From positions 310,001 to 374,000 of the forward strand of contig VDMD01000014.1 of assembly GCA_007026445.1 (NCBI GenBank): a stretch of 64,000 bases of DNA. Reading direction: 5' to 3'. Position 1 is the first letter of the stretch; the number at the start of each line of letters is the position of its first letter. The position numbers and the translations under genes are program-made. The stretch is from Schizophyllum amplum (taxonomy: Eukaryota; Basidiomycota; Agaricomycetes; Agaricales; Schizophyllaceae). The notes beneath the pieces are model-generated. The model was not told the origin of the DNA. It saw only the letters and a program-made list of their open reading frames with translations, and ran no database searches. Below, one piece after another: positions 12,291 through 23,479 of this stretch.

Positions 12291-12992
12291 CGTGAGTACG
12301 GACCGGTGACGAGTGTAGAACAATAAGTAGAATGGATCAGTTTGAGGCGCGCGAAGCGCCCGGAAGCAGCCCAGTTGCGGAACAAGCACTTCCTTTCCCA
12401 GCATAACAACAATAACAATTGAATGCACGCACACAATCCTTTGTCGCAAAGAATTGGGGTGTTCTGTTGTACGTCCCTTGGAAGATCTGGGGGGCTATAG
12501 TCGCTTAGAGATGCAACGATTCGACGAAAGCGCCATTCATGACCCATATTGGAGTCGACTCCTGCACAGTTAGGCGCATGGATGTATGGCCTCGCATGAA
12601 TTCTGCTTTCATGACCGCTCGCGGTCACGACAAATATCGATGCTCACGGTGGTCGTGCGCAAGTGACTACGTTACTTGGCACGTGGGTTTTAAATCACCT
12701 TCTCACGCCTTCAGTTTCAATGCCGCTGCGGCCCGACGCACCCACAGTGCAGACGTGGATTGGCCACAAGTTCTCGATCCACTTACGTATCTGTACTTAA
12801 GTTACGCGCGGTCCATGATGATGCAGCCGGACTTTTGCGGGAGACTACGTGTTCCATCCAAGTTCTCATTCATAAATACAGTTCCCTACCCCTCCCTCCC
12901 GCTACGCCCCTCACCCGCCCACCCTTCCCCCCTCTGCTCTTATCATCCACACCCTATCCCACCGACCTACTTACTCCTCATCACTGACCGAC
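12291..12992. other. Intergenic region without a supported gene
   Basis: A stretch at about 12670-12712 (CGTTACTTGGCACGTGGG and onward) matches the tail sequence just beyond copies B and C, in reverse orientation at about 14865-14905 and forward at about 28757-28780. It is a short dispersed repeat. Nothing else was seen. Confidence 0.5.
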
Positions 12993-14406
12993 CTACTCCT
13001 CATCACTCAACACCAAATCGGCCTCGTCGCCGCGGTAGTCGAGCGCGGTCGTGCCGTCGCGTAGGGTGGCGCCGCCGCCGGTGATGATCGTGTGTCTGGT
13101 GAGGGTGGGTGTGAGGATGGGTGAAAGGGGGAGGGAGATGGGAAAAAGGGGATGAGGGAACGCCAGCCCCACTCACCTCGCCAGCAAATCCTCCACCCCG
13201 CCCCTTTCCTTGCCCGCGTCCAGGTCGACGCGGACCCAGTTGTGCACGAGCTCGCCGTCGCGGTAGACTAGCAACGTCGGGAGCACGTCCGTGTCGACCG
13301 CGTCCGAGTCGTACTCGTCGTCTTCTTCAGTGGGAGAGTCGTCGTCTGAGGAGGGTTAGTATGTGTGTAGGCAGGGGTTTAGAATGTGTAGGAAGGGGTT
13401 TAGTATGTGTGTAGGCAGTATCGCTCCCCTCCGTAATGTGGATAGTCTGCCTCACCTGTTCGGCCCAAATAGCCCCCGCTATTTGCCTTCTCGTCGTCCG
13501 AGTCCTCTTCCTCTGGAATGGTCTTGCGTGACACGGTCATCGTTCTTGCCGGACCTCGTGGTGGTGCGGAGGTGGAGGCGAAGCCGAGCGCTGCGGCGCG
13601 TGCGCGGAGGAATTTGGTGTCTGGGTGCGCGCGGGCGAGCTTGGCGAGGGTGTCGTCTAGAATGTAGCAGCGGTCGAGGGACTGAGTGCGTGTGAGGGGG
13701 AACATGTAGGGAGGAGGGGGATATGAAGGGGGGCGAGGCATATGAAGGGGGAGGGGATTTGAAGGGGTGGAGGAGGAGATTGTCAATGAGCACACATGTA
13801 AACGCCGATCTCACTCACCGAATCATACAAATGCACCGCGACCCACACCCCCGCCTCCTTCTCCACTGCGTCCACGAACCCGCGCATGCCGACCTCGCGC
13901 AGGTGCCCGAACCTGCCCCTCGGCGCGCCCCACTTGTCCATCCTCTGCGGCTGCCCGCGCGCGTCCGTCACGAGCGGATCCGCGCGCTCGCCCGCCGCGG
14001 CCTTCGTCCGCTGCTCTTCGAGGTACGTCTGCCCGCCAATTCCCGGCACCTGGCGCTGAGCCGCCTTCGCTTGCGCTTCTGCCTGTGCGCGCTCCCTGAA
14101 CTCTGCGCGGTCGCGCAGGACGCCCTTGACGCCCGTGCGGCCGGGGACGCCGACGCCGACACCGGGGTCCGCTGCGGTGGCGTTGGAGGAGGCGGTGGGG
14201 TGGAGGGAGGAGGTGTACGGCTGCTCGTCGTCGTCCTGCTCGAGCTCGTCGTCGTGCCAGCCGGCGTCGGGGGAGGGGGTACGCGGGGGAGAAGTGGAGG
14301 GGGAGGAGGGGTTGAAGAGCTTGCCAGAAAGCACGAGTTCTTCGAGGTCCTAGTGAGGGGGGAGGTGAGTAGAAGAAAGAGATAAGGGTAGAAACGAGCG
14401 CACCAT
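12993..14406 (-). CDS. PhLP1: Phosducin-like protein (thioredoxin-fold G-beta-gamma / CCT co-chaperone)
   Basis: Five exons read without a break. The first coding exon is only the ATG (14406-14404), followed at once by a GTGCGC donor; the next exon starts at 14349 with DLEELVLSGKLFN. Exon 2 carries the phosducin N-terminal helix (TGVKGVLRDRAEF), an EEQR-rich segment, and the start of the thioredoxin-like domain (RFGHLREVGMRGFVDAVEKE, WVAVHLYDS). Exon 3 continues with CYILDDTLAKLARAHPDTKFLRARAAALGF. Exons 4-5 give VLPTLLVYRDGELVHNWVRV and an acidic tail ending LVLSDEE. Introns of the two middle joins are phase 1 and phase 2 and restore frame exactly. Class I phosducin-like proteins assist G-beta-gamma assembly together with the CCT chaperonin. 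The acidic insert TIPEEEDSDDE...DDDSPTEEDDEYDSD inside the thioredoxin fold is longer than usual. Confidence 0.9.
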
Positions 14407-14876
14407 GGTGAGTAGAGAAAAGTATTCTAAATAGTGGTGATTCAAGTGAAAGACTATGTTGTGAAGGAGAGCTGCAATAATGGTGCTGTATCGATAGACA
14501 CGTGGTTCGGCGGTCGGTGCGGTGTACCGATCACGAACAACCGTAACGGGCAGCCGACTGATCTATCATCTAGTGTAATATTCCATGTGTCTTCGAAGAG
14601 GGATTTGCGCTTATTGCCATACTTCTTTGTTTTCGTGAGCACGGCGTCGAGGACTCGTTGCGCCTCGATTGCCTTACGCAGGCGGTTTTGCACTTCCTTG
14701 TTCGCGTGAGTTCGCCCTTGCATTACGCGTTCGCACCGAATCTTCCACGTTAGGTGTGCCGCTCTGGAGATTACAATTAGCTGGAACCGCCGTTTCCCCT
14801 TCCCCTCGCCTGTAGTGCAGGGTATAGCGGCTTCCAGCGCGCAGCCGAGAATTAAGGCGTGGGAAGGTGATTTAGA
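14407..14876. other. Intergenic region upstream of the phosducin-like gene
   Basis: Holds the short promoter of the phosducin-like gene and a 45-bp repeat (listed separately). No further gene was seen. Confidence 0.5.
14494..14538 (+). repeat. 45-bp dispersed repeat, first copy
   Basis: Forty-four of 45 bases match 23435-23479 in the same orientation. The core GGTTCGGCGGTCGGTGCGG precedes GTGTACCGATCACGAAC. It contains internal inverted pieces (GTTCG...CGAAC and CGGT...ACCG). Sequences on both sides of the two copies differ. Confidence 0.85.
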
Positions 14877-15071
14877 ACCCAAGTGCCGGGTAACGTGGTC
14901 GATGTTCGTTTTGACGGCTCGAATGGACAAAGATGGCAGAAAATATCTCATTAAAGCATTATATAAATGTATGTACATTGTAGGGTCATATCGTGATTCA
15001 TGGAAGTGCGTATCATGGTCAGTTTTGCAAACAGATGCTCAAAGAAAAAAAAATCGAACATGAGAAAACCT

Positions 15072-18000
15072 TCAGGCTTCGTCGGGGCGCGGCGCACTCT
15101 TGGGAGAGTTACTGGGAGATCTCCCAGAAAATTTAACATTGAGCGCAGAGGTGCGCTGGATGCTGGGATTTATCGCTTGAAGAAGAAGAGTGGCGTTAGC
15201 GCCGGGCGCAAAAGCGGCGACATCCAGGGATAGAAGTCGCGATGGGCGCCCTTGCAAAGTCGGGGACTCGGCCCCGCCTTCGCTCGGTAGGATGCGGGCG
15301 ATGCGGAGAGTCAAAGGCGCGATGCTTGTATCCATGCTGCGTGCCATCGAGACACACTCCTCTATCGTGACTGGGCAGCGCACATCGAGTTCTTCAACCT
15401 TGAACTGCGCAAGTCCCGCAATTGAGAACCATGGGTACGGGACGTTCTCCCGTGCGCCCGAGTAAGTCAGCGAAGGGATATTGTAGTCGCGCAGTGCCTG
15501 AGAGGCGGTTGTGGTGCCGTCGGAGGACCACGCACGCCATCCGCCAACATCATCGACGCGTTCAGTCTCCGTCGCATCCCTCGGCATGACCAAATGGATC
15601 CGCTGCCAGCAAAGGAGGTACGCACACGCTAGCTTGAGGAAGAGTTGGTTTGCCAGAGTTCGTGCCCGTGTCCGCGAGTCGACATATACGTGAAAAGCAG
15701 GACGCACGCCTCTGGCACAGTGATGATCGCGTTGCGCGGCGAGTTTCTTCATTGCGCTCCACATGGCTGCAGGAATCTTGTCTTCGGTATACGCCATGAA
15801 TGCCAACGGTATCGCTGAGTCCCCCTCCTCGCTGACGGATAGTGCGATGGTGCCTTCGAAGTCATGCACAATCAGGCAAATGGTGGGAGTAGCGTTGCGG
15901 ACCGCAGGCGTGCTAGCCTCGCTGGCTTTGGAAGCCTCACCAAGAGCAAAGGCAAGACTGCTGTCAAGTTGCGTGGCGTTCCCGGGGTCCCTGTCGTTAA
16001 GCTTGCTCCCCTTCGAGTCTTCGAGAACCTGGTCATGAATCCGGCCATTGTCGTCGTCAACGGCTTCATGGACATTCTGGCTCTCTGGGTCATCTATAGG
16101 GCAATTACTGTCAGCGGAAGCGGGGTCGTCATCATCTTCTTCAGAGCTGTCACGGCCAACTACGCATGGATGTCTGGTCAGAACAGCTGGAAAGAAACAA
16201 TAAGATTTTACACACCCAAAGTACCTGATGGCAACGTTGTGCGGTCTCCAGGCCCACTGTCATTTGCGTCGAGCTCCAAGACACGTCCGTCCGCCGCGCT
16301 CACGCTTATATCGATGTCAGGCAAGGGCATGGGTGATTCATCTTCGCCATGATGGTGCGCGACTTCTTCGAGGCTCTCCGTGCCAGAAGGGCTGGAGGAT
16401 GACTCGTGCTCCTCGACGCTGTCCAAAACCTGAGGCTGACTAACATTGTTATCCGGCAAGTCCACGATGTCGCCGGACGACTGAGCCATGTCCTCAAGCG
16501 AGCGGCTCAGATCCTGCTCGCTCGTCAAGCTCGCATCGGATGCATAACCAGGTTCCCCACCGTGCGGGCGGACCAAAGTGAAGCCATTGTCGCCGTCATC
16601 AGACGTATGCAAGCCATCAGAAGGGTTCACGTCGTTGGCTGGATCCGGGTGGTTGGCAGAGTCCAGAAGGTCGTCGGACGGGCCCTCCAAGTCGACGGAT
16701 GTGTCCGACATATAGGACAAGTCCGTAATCTCTGAGCCCGAGTCCTCCGGCGGCTCGACTGCAACGCGTGGGACGTCTGGGGCGTCGGCTGCCATGAGAT
16801 TCTCGGGATTTTGATGCTCGTTCTGCACGTCGTCTGGCGCACTCTGCACGCCGTCCTGCGCGCCCTGGACATCACGCGCACCCTGCACGTTGGACTGCAC
16901 GCCCTGCACATCGTCCTGCTCGCCCTGCACAACGTATTGCGCGCCCTGCACATCGTCTTGTGCGCCCTCCACATCGTCCTGCGCACTCAACCTGCCGTCC
17001 TCTGGCTCCGGAGAAGACTCGCTCGATACATTGGAGATGTGCGCCGGATACGGAGGACTGAGTCGCGCATCTCCATAGGGTCCAGTATCCTCCGCGTCGC
17101 TGCTAGACCCATCCCGCGAATCGCCAGCGTCGGCATCGCAACTACTGCTGCACTCTTCATAAGGAGGACCAAGGTACGGTGGTGTGTACACGCAGAACAT
17201 GCTGTCCGGCGCCCCGTCGTCCACTGCAGGGCCTGGATCGGATATCCAGCCCGCATGCTCGCCGTACGCGTTCGTCAAGACGAGAATATTACTATTGGCA
17301 GGCCTCTGGAGGTCAGGAGCGAGCGGAGAGTCCCTGTAAGAATCTCGTCCAAAGAGAGGCTGACTCGACGGCCCGGCTGAGACGGCCGACGAGCTCCGTG
17401 CCCTGTCTGAGCTCCTGGACCTCCCCATTCCCGCTGAGGCCCTCCTCCCGAGCGTGATTCTTCTCCACCTCCCGCACGAGTCTCCCATCCACCCGGTGCA
17501 TCGGGGTTGAACTCCCACTGGGCAGGCATCGGGCCCCGGCTGGCTTGGGGGCGGGAGGCGGCGGGTAGTCCGGCGGCAGAGGTTCACTCGCGTAGCAGTC
17601 TGATCGAAGGGTTGGCGGTTGCCGTCCCACTGAGAGGGACCAGCACCGTCCCCTTGGAGGGACCAGTGCGAGCATACTGAGGGGGACCAGCACGGGTCCA
17701 CTGCGAGGGACCATGGCCATCCCACTGAGGGGGACCAGCGCCAGCCCCTTGCGTAGAAGGACCGTGGCCGACGAAGGAACCATCGTCATAGAGAGGACTG
17801 CGAGGACGCGGCGGGCGCATGGGGGGTGCGCGACCGCCGCGGCTGTCCGCATACTCTTGTGGCAATTCGGGCGTTGGGGCGGGCGTGTAGGGAGGATAGT
17901 TGGACGTCGGATGCGCATAGCCATCGAACGGCGCCTGCGCATAGCCGTCTGTCGCTGGATGCGCATAACCGCCTGCCGTGGGATGCGCATAGACGCCTGC

Positions 18001-19491
18001 CGTGGGATGCGCATAGCTGCCTGCCGTCGGGTGTGCATAACCGCCTGCCGTCGGGTGTGCATAACCGCCTGCCGTGGGATGTGCATAGCCGTCTGTCGCT
18101 GGATGCGCATAGATGCCTGCCGCCGGGTGCGCATAGCCGTCGAATGGCGCGTGCGCATAGCCGTCGGGCGGCGCCTGCGGGTAGCCGTAAAACGGCGGGA
18201 GATTCGCAGTCGTCGAGGGCGGGGTGACCCAGGGTTGCGTACCGCCAGGCGCCGGCGTTGTAGGGAAGTATGGACCCGAGAAGAGCTGAGGAGCGGTGAA
18301 CGGCTGGGGTGCGGTGAACGGCTGGGGTGCGGTGAACGGCGGGGGACGGTAGCCCGGGGCCGGCTGAGGACGAGGGCCGCGTGGAAGAGGACCGCGTTGA
18401 GGCTGGGGACCGTAGCTCGGGGCCGGTTGGGGACCGTAGCCCGGGGCCGGTTGGGGACCGTAGCCCGGGGCCGGCTGAGGACCGTAGCCCGGGGCCGGCT
18501 GAGAACGAGGGCCGCTTTGAGGAGGAGGGCCGCTTTGAGGAGGAGGGCCGCTTTGAGGAAGAGTGCCGCGTGGAGGAGGAGGGCCGCGTTGAGGAGGAGG
18601 GCCGCGTTGAGGAGGAGGGGTAGCCTCGCGCCGTGCGCTCTCCGTAGCCTCGCGCCGTGCGCTCTCCGCAGCCCCAGGCCGTGCGCTCTCCGCAGCCTCA
18701 GGCCGTGCGCTCTCCGCAGCCTCAGGACGAGCCTGCTCAGCAGCCTCAGGCCGTGCCTGCTCAGCGGTCTCGCGCCGTTCTGCCCTCTCAGTAGTCTCGC
18801 ACCGTTCTGCCCCCTCAGCAACCTCGCGCCGTTCTGCCTCCCGCCGCGCCGCTCTTTCGCGCAGTCCCTCCTCGACATAGAGCCTCTTGCGCCGCTCCTT
18901 CTCAGCAGCCTCCTGCCGTGCCTTCTCCGCGCGTCGTGCAGGAGCCTCACGCAGCGCCCTCTCGATGGACTCCTCCCTCTTCTTCTTCTGCTTTCTCTCC
19001 TCCTTCTCCTTCTCCCTCTCACGAGCCTCCCTCTCCCTCTGCTCTCTCTGCTTCTTATCCCTCTGCTCCCTCTGCTGTCTCTCCTTCTCCCTCTGCTCTC
19101 TCTCCTCCTTCTCCTTCTCCCTCTCAACAGCCTGCCGCTGCTCCCTCTCACTAGTCTCCCGCCTTTGCCTCTCCCCAGCCTCCAGCCGTTGCCTCTCCCC
19201 AGCATCCAGCCACTGCTTCTCAATAGCCTCCAGCCGCTGCCTCTCCCTCGCGACCACATACTCGCGGTCCGCGTTCGTGTTGAAGCCTTCGATGAGCGCG
19301 TCGGGCCAGCGAGGGGGCTGGGGTGGGTGGATGGTGTTAAGTGGAGGGGTGACTTGAGGTGGAGGGGTGGCTTGAGGTGGAGGGGTGGCTTGCGGTGGTG
19401 GGGGAGGGTGCAGCCGCGCGCTCTCGGCAGCCATGGTGTTGAGGAACTGCATATAGAAGACCCGATTGATTTTGAAGGTGGTGGGGTCCAT
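15072..19491 (-). CDS. Unrecognised large repeat-rich protein, family copy B (frame-broken)
   Basis: From the ATG at 19491: FKINRVFYMQFLNTMAAESARL, a Pro-rich linker, RWPDALIEGFNTNADREYV, a long Glu/Arg coiled coil (about 18800-19250), then Pro-rich tandem repeats and YAHPTAG repeats. The frame stops at 17584. Similarity to copy C continues in a second frame (about 17530-17290: GRRVSLSLDEILTGTLRS) and a third (ending 16208) that holds HAGWISDPG, VYTPPYLGPPYEE, a DDVQGAQ array (about 16830-16990) and an acidic region with EITDLSYMSDTSVDLEGPSDDL. An intron just after GTLG leads to the final exon: DFEGTIALSVSEEG, RTRARTLANQLFLKLA, ENVPYPWFSIAGLAQFKVEE, LDVRCPVTIEECVSMAR and LLSLDVAAFAPG, stop at 15072. 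The last part resembles leucine-rich tails of F-box proteins. Biochemical role unknown. Confidence 0.55.
16830..16995 (-). repeat. Heptapeptide array DDVQGAQ in copy B
   Basis: About eight 18-21 bp units encode Asp-Asp-Val-Gln-Gly-Ala/Val/Glu-Gln. Copy C keeps only about three units at the same place. Confidence 0.75.
17905..18170 (-). repeat. 24-bp minisatellite in copy B (GGYAHPTA units)
   Basis: About ten 24-bp units encode Gly-Xaa-Tyr-Ala-His-Pro-Ala/Thr-Ala/Thr octapeptides. This array is specific to copy B; copy C has a different 24-27 bp array (AYAETTG) at about the same position. Confidence 0.75.
18370..18620 (-). repeat. Pro-rich minisatellites in copy B (YGPQPAPG, GPPPQ/RS units)
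   Basis: Five 24-bp units encode YGPQPAPG (about 18405-18500) and are followed by about seven 18-bp units encoding GPPPQS/R (about 18500-18620). Confidence 0.75.
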
Positions 19492-19504
19492 GGTGGTGAG
19501 CTGA

Positions 19505-20000
19505 GGTCAGAGGTGACAAGGTGTTCAGAGGAGATAAACGTCCGCGAGGCTAGCTGGGAGGCTGGTCAGCCACTGGTCACGGTACGGGGTGGCCACATAT
19601 GCGGGCGCGGGGTGGACACGAAAACGCGCCGGCGACGGCCACGTCAACGTGCAGAGGATTGGCCACATATGCGAGGAGCATACACGCACCTCGGAGACGT
19701 TGTCCTTGAAGACGATCGTACAGAAGGCTGTGAGGAGGTAGGCGTAGGAGGCGATAGCCGATGTACGTCGTGCTTAGTCGTACGAAGAGTCGTTCAAGGC
19801 GATCGCGCAGCGACCGTCTGTTCGTGGCTCGTGAGGAGGCGTGAGTTTCGTTTCTGGCTTCCCCCCACTCCCATACTCGGGCTTATAAGGACTTGGGGAT
19901 GACAATAGAACAACGGGAATCGCACATTGAGGCGCGGAAGACAAGGACTTCCTTTTCCATCATGTGTTTGGGGAAGGAACAATTGCGAGCTTGTGTGGGC
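19505..20000 (-). promoter_or_regulatory. Promoter and leader of copy B
   Basis: A TATA-like box (CCTTATAAGC on minus, 19881-19890) is followed by the shared leader block CGAGCCACGAACAGACGG (about 19820-19835). A hydrophobic open stretch (SAIASYAYLLTAFCTIVF, about 19690-19760) ends at a GTGCGT donor. A CTCAG acceptor directly before CTCACCACCATGGAC would join it in frame with the start of copy B. Two GGCCACATATGCG motifs lie between. Confidence 0.4.
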
Positions 20001-20412
20001 ACAATGTGATTCAGTCTGAGAACAAAAGAGAACTCGCCTGGGAACAATAGTAGTAACCAATTTGTATTGACGCGCGGCCCTTCTTTACGATAGAATCAAG
20101 AAATATCCAAGCTTGTCGTGAAGTTAGCGCCGTGGGCGCCGAGAACAGAACAATACAGCGTGTTGACCACAATAAAAGATAGCAGTAAAAGCCCAAGGAA
20201 GACCCCTAAACTTGTGAAGGCAACCCACGGGATTCGGAGCGAAAGCTGGTGGTGGTGGTGGTTTGTGGCAACAGGTCGGCCCGGTCACCGAACGCAACAA
20301 GTTACAACGCCACAAACTCGAGCGACGCCCCCGCCAAGCAGGACCACACAGCAGCGCCGACGAGCCCCGAAGGCGCGCCCGCCGTCGCGCCTTTGCATCA
20401 CCACCAGCAGTC

Positions 20413-21087
20413 ATGCAGCCCTCCTCCGTGCGCGCCTCGCTCGGCGGCCTCGTCCCGCCCAAGATTGCCTCCCCCAACCTTGTCGTGCGTATTAAATGTC
20501 CCTGACATACGATTCGCTGACGGCTGCTTTTTCTCATGTTTTTCGCATGCGCGTGTCGTGTTCGGCGCGTCCTTCTTTACTTGTTCTCATATTCAACATG
20601 AAAATCGTCCACCTCAAATCCTATTCCATACGCTATACGCACCACCCCTGTTCTCCAACACCCTTAGTCCGGCGGATCCGGCGCCGCCCTCCGCCCCCTC
20701 GTCGCCTTCTACTCGAAGCTCCCCAAGGGCGAGGCCACCGCCGCCCCGGGCGGCTTCAAGAAGTTCTTCGTCGGCCGCAACGCGACCGCGAAGCCCCTGC
20801 TCGCCGTCATCCTCGGCCTCTGGACCATCGGGTACACGATCGACTACCAGAGTGCGTCGCTCTCCTCTGCGAATAAGAGCAGTTGCTGACCTTGCTGTTC
20901 TTCTCGTTTTCCTTTGCATCGCAAACCCTTCGTGACTGCTCTGTCATGTCTGTCTCCGACTCGCACCTCGACGCTTCTCCCATCCGGCCGTCTCCGTCCG
21001 CAGTGCACCTCAGTACGTCCTCATCCTCTCTCCGTCCCCCGTTCGCTCATCTAGCATGTAGAGCACCACAAGAACCACCCCCACTAA
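20413..21087 (+). CDS. ATP17: Mitochondrial ATP synthase subunit f
   Basis: Four exons (20413-20484, 20668-20851, 21004-21012, 21062-21087) encode a 96-residue protein without any break. The N-terminus reads VRASLGGLVPPKIASP, then LVAFYSKLPKG, the matrix-side GFKKFFVGRNATAKPLLAV, the single membrane helix LLAVILGLWTIGYTIDY, and the conserved tail MHLKHHKNHPH. Subunit f is a small inner-membrane subunit of the F1Fo ATP synthase Fo sector that supports assembly and dimerisation. The third exon is only 9 nt (TGCACCTCA) and supplies most of Met-His-Leu; both flanking introns have canonical GT-AG ends. The gene lies in the spacer between the two arms of the inverted repeat. Confidence 0.93.
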
Positions 21088-21826
21088 TCGAAGCGCCGCG
21101 CGCTTTTGTAGTGGGTGCGCTCGTAGTCGAACTGGACCCCCTCGTAGTCGAGGTGGACCCGCCTGTAGGCTACACCACGCCGATCATCCGCGGAGGAGTA
21201 AAGCGTAGTAGAAGAGGAATCAACCTGTTGTGTCTGCCCTCGCATGAATCTCACCGCTTGCTGGCCCCATATTGTCCCTCGTTCGCATTCAAATGCGTGT
21301 TGGTCCTTCGAACGCGTCTTGCTGCTCTCATCGTTCCATGGTCCAGATAGCCATCCCTTGAGTGTAATCATCCCTTGAGTGTAACCGTCCTTTGAAAGTT
21401 TTACAGGTATGACGCGTAATGCCTGATTTCCCTGTCCACCAAATCTGCCCGTCCGCCAGCTTTCCTTTTTCGCGAACCTTTCATCTTCCTGAAAACTCTC
21501 CCCTTCTACAGATTCATCCCTCCTGCAGTGCAGGCTATCTCTGCCCGTAGGCTGCGCTTTCTTGGGTCCCGAGCTGATCACATCCTGGCCTTGTCTTGTC
21601 AATACTGGTCGTATCTCCCGGTCAAATCGGTGAACCTGCCGCTCACTCATCTCTGAAGGGCGGGCAAATCAAGTATCCAGCCAGCGGTTCTATTACGTGC
21701 CAGTGCCAAGGTATAGTCATCTAGGTGAATCCCGCGTTCTCGGAAGCTTCTGTGGTTGTGCATATAAAGCTCGAGTACTTGGATGAACAGGTTCGAACAG
21801 ACAGCATCTTCGGACTTTCCCACGAC
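21088..21826. other. Intergenic region between ATP17 and the NmrA-like gene
   Basis: A long minus-strand open stretch (about 21084-21650) has no recognisable family features and uneven composition, so I do not call it. Short CTCGTAGTCGA repeats occur at about 21120-21155. Confidence 0.5.
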
Positions 21827-23196
21827 ATGTCGACACGAATCGCTACTGTTTTCGGCGCCACTGGCCAGCAAGGTGAGTGTTTTGCCGTTCCGCGCGGCGT
21901 TCTCCTCCACTAGAGCATGCACACTGATACATACGCGTCATCTTTAACTCAGGCTCAGCCGTTGTACATGCTATCCTCAAGGACGGCACCTTTACCCCTC
22001 GCGCTGTGACACGCGACGTCAATTCGGACTCTGCTCGTGCACTCGCCGCGCTCGGTGCTGACGTCGTCGCTGCCAATTTGGGCGACAAGGAGGCTGTTAG
22101 GAATGCAGTGGTGGGTGCCGAGGCCGTTTTTCTGGTAAGTATGCAAATGGTCACATGAATGTGTGCACTGGCGCATGGAGGTTGATGTTCCCCTTACCGG
22201 CTTAGGTCACCATCCCATTCGATGCATCGTTGCCGGAGATGACGCAAGGCACGAATGTCATTGACGCGAGCAAGGAAGCAGGTGTTCGCTTCGTGGTATT
22301 CAGGTATGCTATAGTGATGCTTGCGTCTGTGATACCTATCTCATCGCCGGTACAGTACCCTGCCCGACGTGAGCGCGCTTTCCAAAGGGAAATACACCAA
22401 TGCGGTTCAAAGCGATGGTCAGACCTTTGTATCCGGTGCTCTAAAGGTCTTACATACTCATCGTCGACGGTTCCTTAGAAAAGGCCAAGATTCAGGGATA
22501 CCTCGAAGCGTCGGGTCTCGCTCACGCCTCCATCGCCACAGGCGGGTTCTTTGAAAACGTTCTCAAGCCGTAAGCATCCGTCTCTTTCCCCGCCGCACAC
22601 GCCGCTTCGTTCAATTGAACTTCCCACTTTCGCCGCGGCACAACAGGTTCTTGGGACAGGACTGGGAGAAGACTGACGATGGCTACGTTCTGCCCACATT
22701 CATGCGCCCCAACGCACCCACGGTGCAGACTTGGATCGGCCACGACATGGGTCCCGCAGTCGTCGCGCTATTCAAGCAATACGACACCCGCGCGGCTGAG
22801 ATCCTAGGCCAGACTTTCGTCCTCGGGAGTGCGCGCATGACCTATGAGGATTTCGCAGCGGAACTGAGCAAAGGCGCGTATCACCGGTCTATGGCTACTT
22901 TAGTCGCGCTGATCGAACATGATATGCCATTGCAGGTTTCGGGCAGCCCATCCAGGTCAAATTTGCAGGCCGGGTTGGATTTCCCGCTGCCGACGACATG
23001 GTAAGCTGTTCAGCTCGCAGCCGCAGTTTGGACGAGTAGACTCAACGACGGTTTTCAGCTTGATGCGATGACCGAGTTCACATTCTATCCGGGAGTCACC
23101 ATTCCAGACCCTCGCTTAGAGAAGCTTGGAGTTAAGATGGGATCGATAGAGGAATTCGGGAGGACTCTTCTCAAGTCATACTTGGCGGAGTTGTAA
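21827..23196 (+). CDS. NmrA-like NAD(P)-binding Rossmann-fold protein
   Basis: Eight exons. Exon 1 (21827-21872) and exon 2 (from 21953) build the dinucleotide-binding loop ATVFGATGQQGSAVVHAIL. They are followed by RAVTRDVNSDSARALAALGADVVAANL, VGAEAVFLVTIPFD, NVIDASKEAGVRFVVFSTLPDVSALSKGKYTNAVQ, KAKIQGYLEASGLAHASIATGGFFENVLKP, and a C-terminal half ending KMGSIEEFGRTLLKSYLAEL. NmrA-like proteins are atypical short-chain dehydrogenases lacking the YxxxK active site; some sense NAD(P)/NAD(P)H balance or regulate transcription factors, others are reductases. The frame is restored at every join. The join at 22874-22935 needs a GC-AG intron, and the join after NAVQS uses a GTCAGA donor. No further substrate can be named. 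Confidence 0.85.
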
Positions 23197-23434
23197 ACTG
23201 CGATGTAACCTGCTGTTTGTGAACATATACTTACATAGTCATTCAAGTGAAGGACCAGTGAAGGACTTCGCAGCAGCTGTAATGATATGCTCAGGTGTCG
23301 ATAGACTGTTAGAGTCGGGATTCCGACGAGCGCGAGAGGCAAGAAATAGATGATTCTAATTTCTCGCCACAAAGGCGGTCACGGGTAAAGTACAAGATCT
23401 AATCTAATCGCGGGCGGGACGGCCCGAGACTGCC

Positions 23435-23479
23435 ATAGACACATGGTTCGGCGGTCGGTGCGGTGTACCGATCACGAAC
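23435..23479 (+). repeat. 45-bp dispersed repeat, second copy
   Basis: Differs from 14494-14538 at one base. It lies about 25 bp before the inner end of the right arm of the inverted repeat. Confidence 0.85.

Larger units (their letters stand above)
14877..20270 (-). repeat. Left arm of a ~5.3-kb inverted repeat
   Basis: Read on the minus strand, this arm matches 23505-28780 read on the plus strand over the promoter, leader, coding region and tail of a family gene. Matching landmarks are the CGAGCCACGAACAGACGG leader block, the ATGGACCC start, the intron after PSGTLG, and the palindromic CTGGGAGATCTCCCAG near the stop codon. Identity is high near the ends and drops in the tandem-repeat middle. 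The limits were set by eye. Confidence 0.8.

Noticed and set aside
17905..18620. Regular repeats that could su​ggest a CRISPR-like array
   Set aside because: Units are contiguous, encode in-frame oligopeptides, and have no spacers. The genome is eukaryotic.
17713..19902. A 729-codon plus-strand open frame antisense to copy B
   Set aside because: It is Arg/Leu-rich throughout, follows the Pro/Glu tandem repeats of the opposite strand, and has no family motif: a shadow of the repeat array.
21084..21650. Minus-strand 188-codon frame between ATP17 and the NmrA-like gene
   Set aside because: No recognisable domain, no splice context, and it covers the ATP17 3' flank; probably chance.
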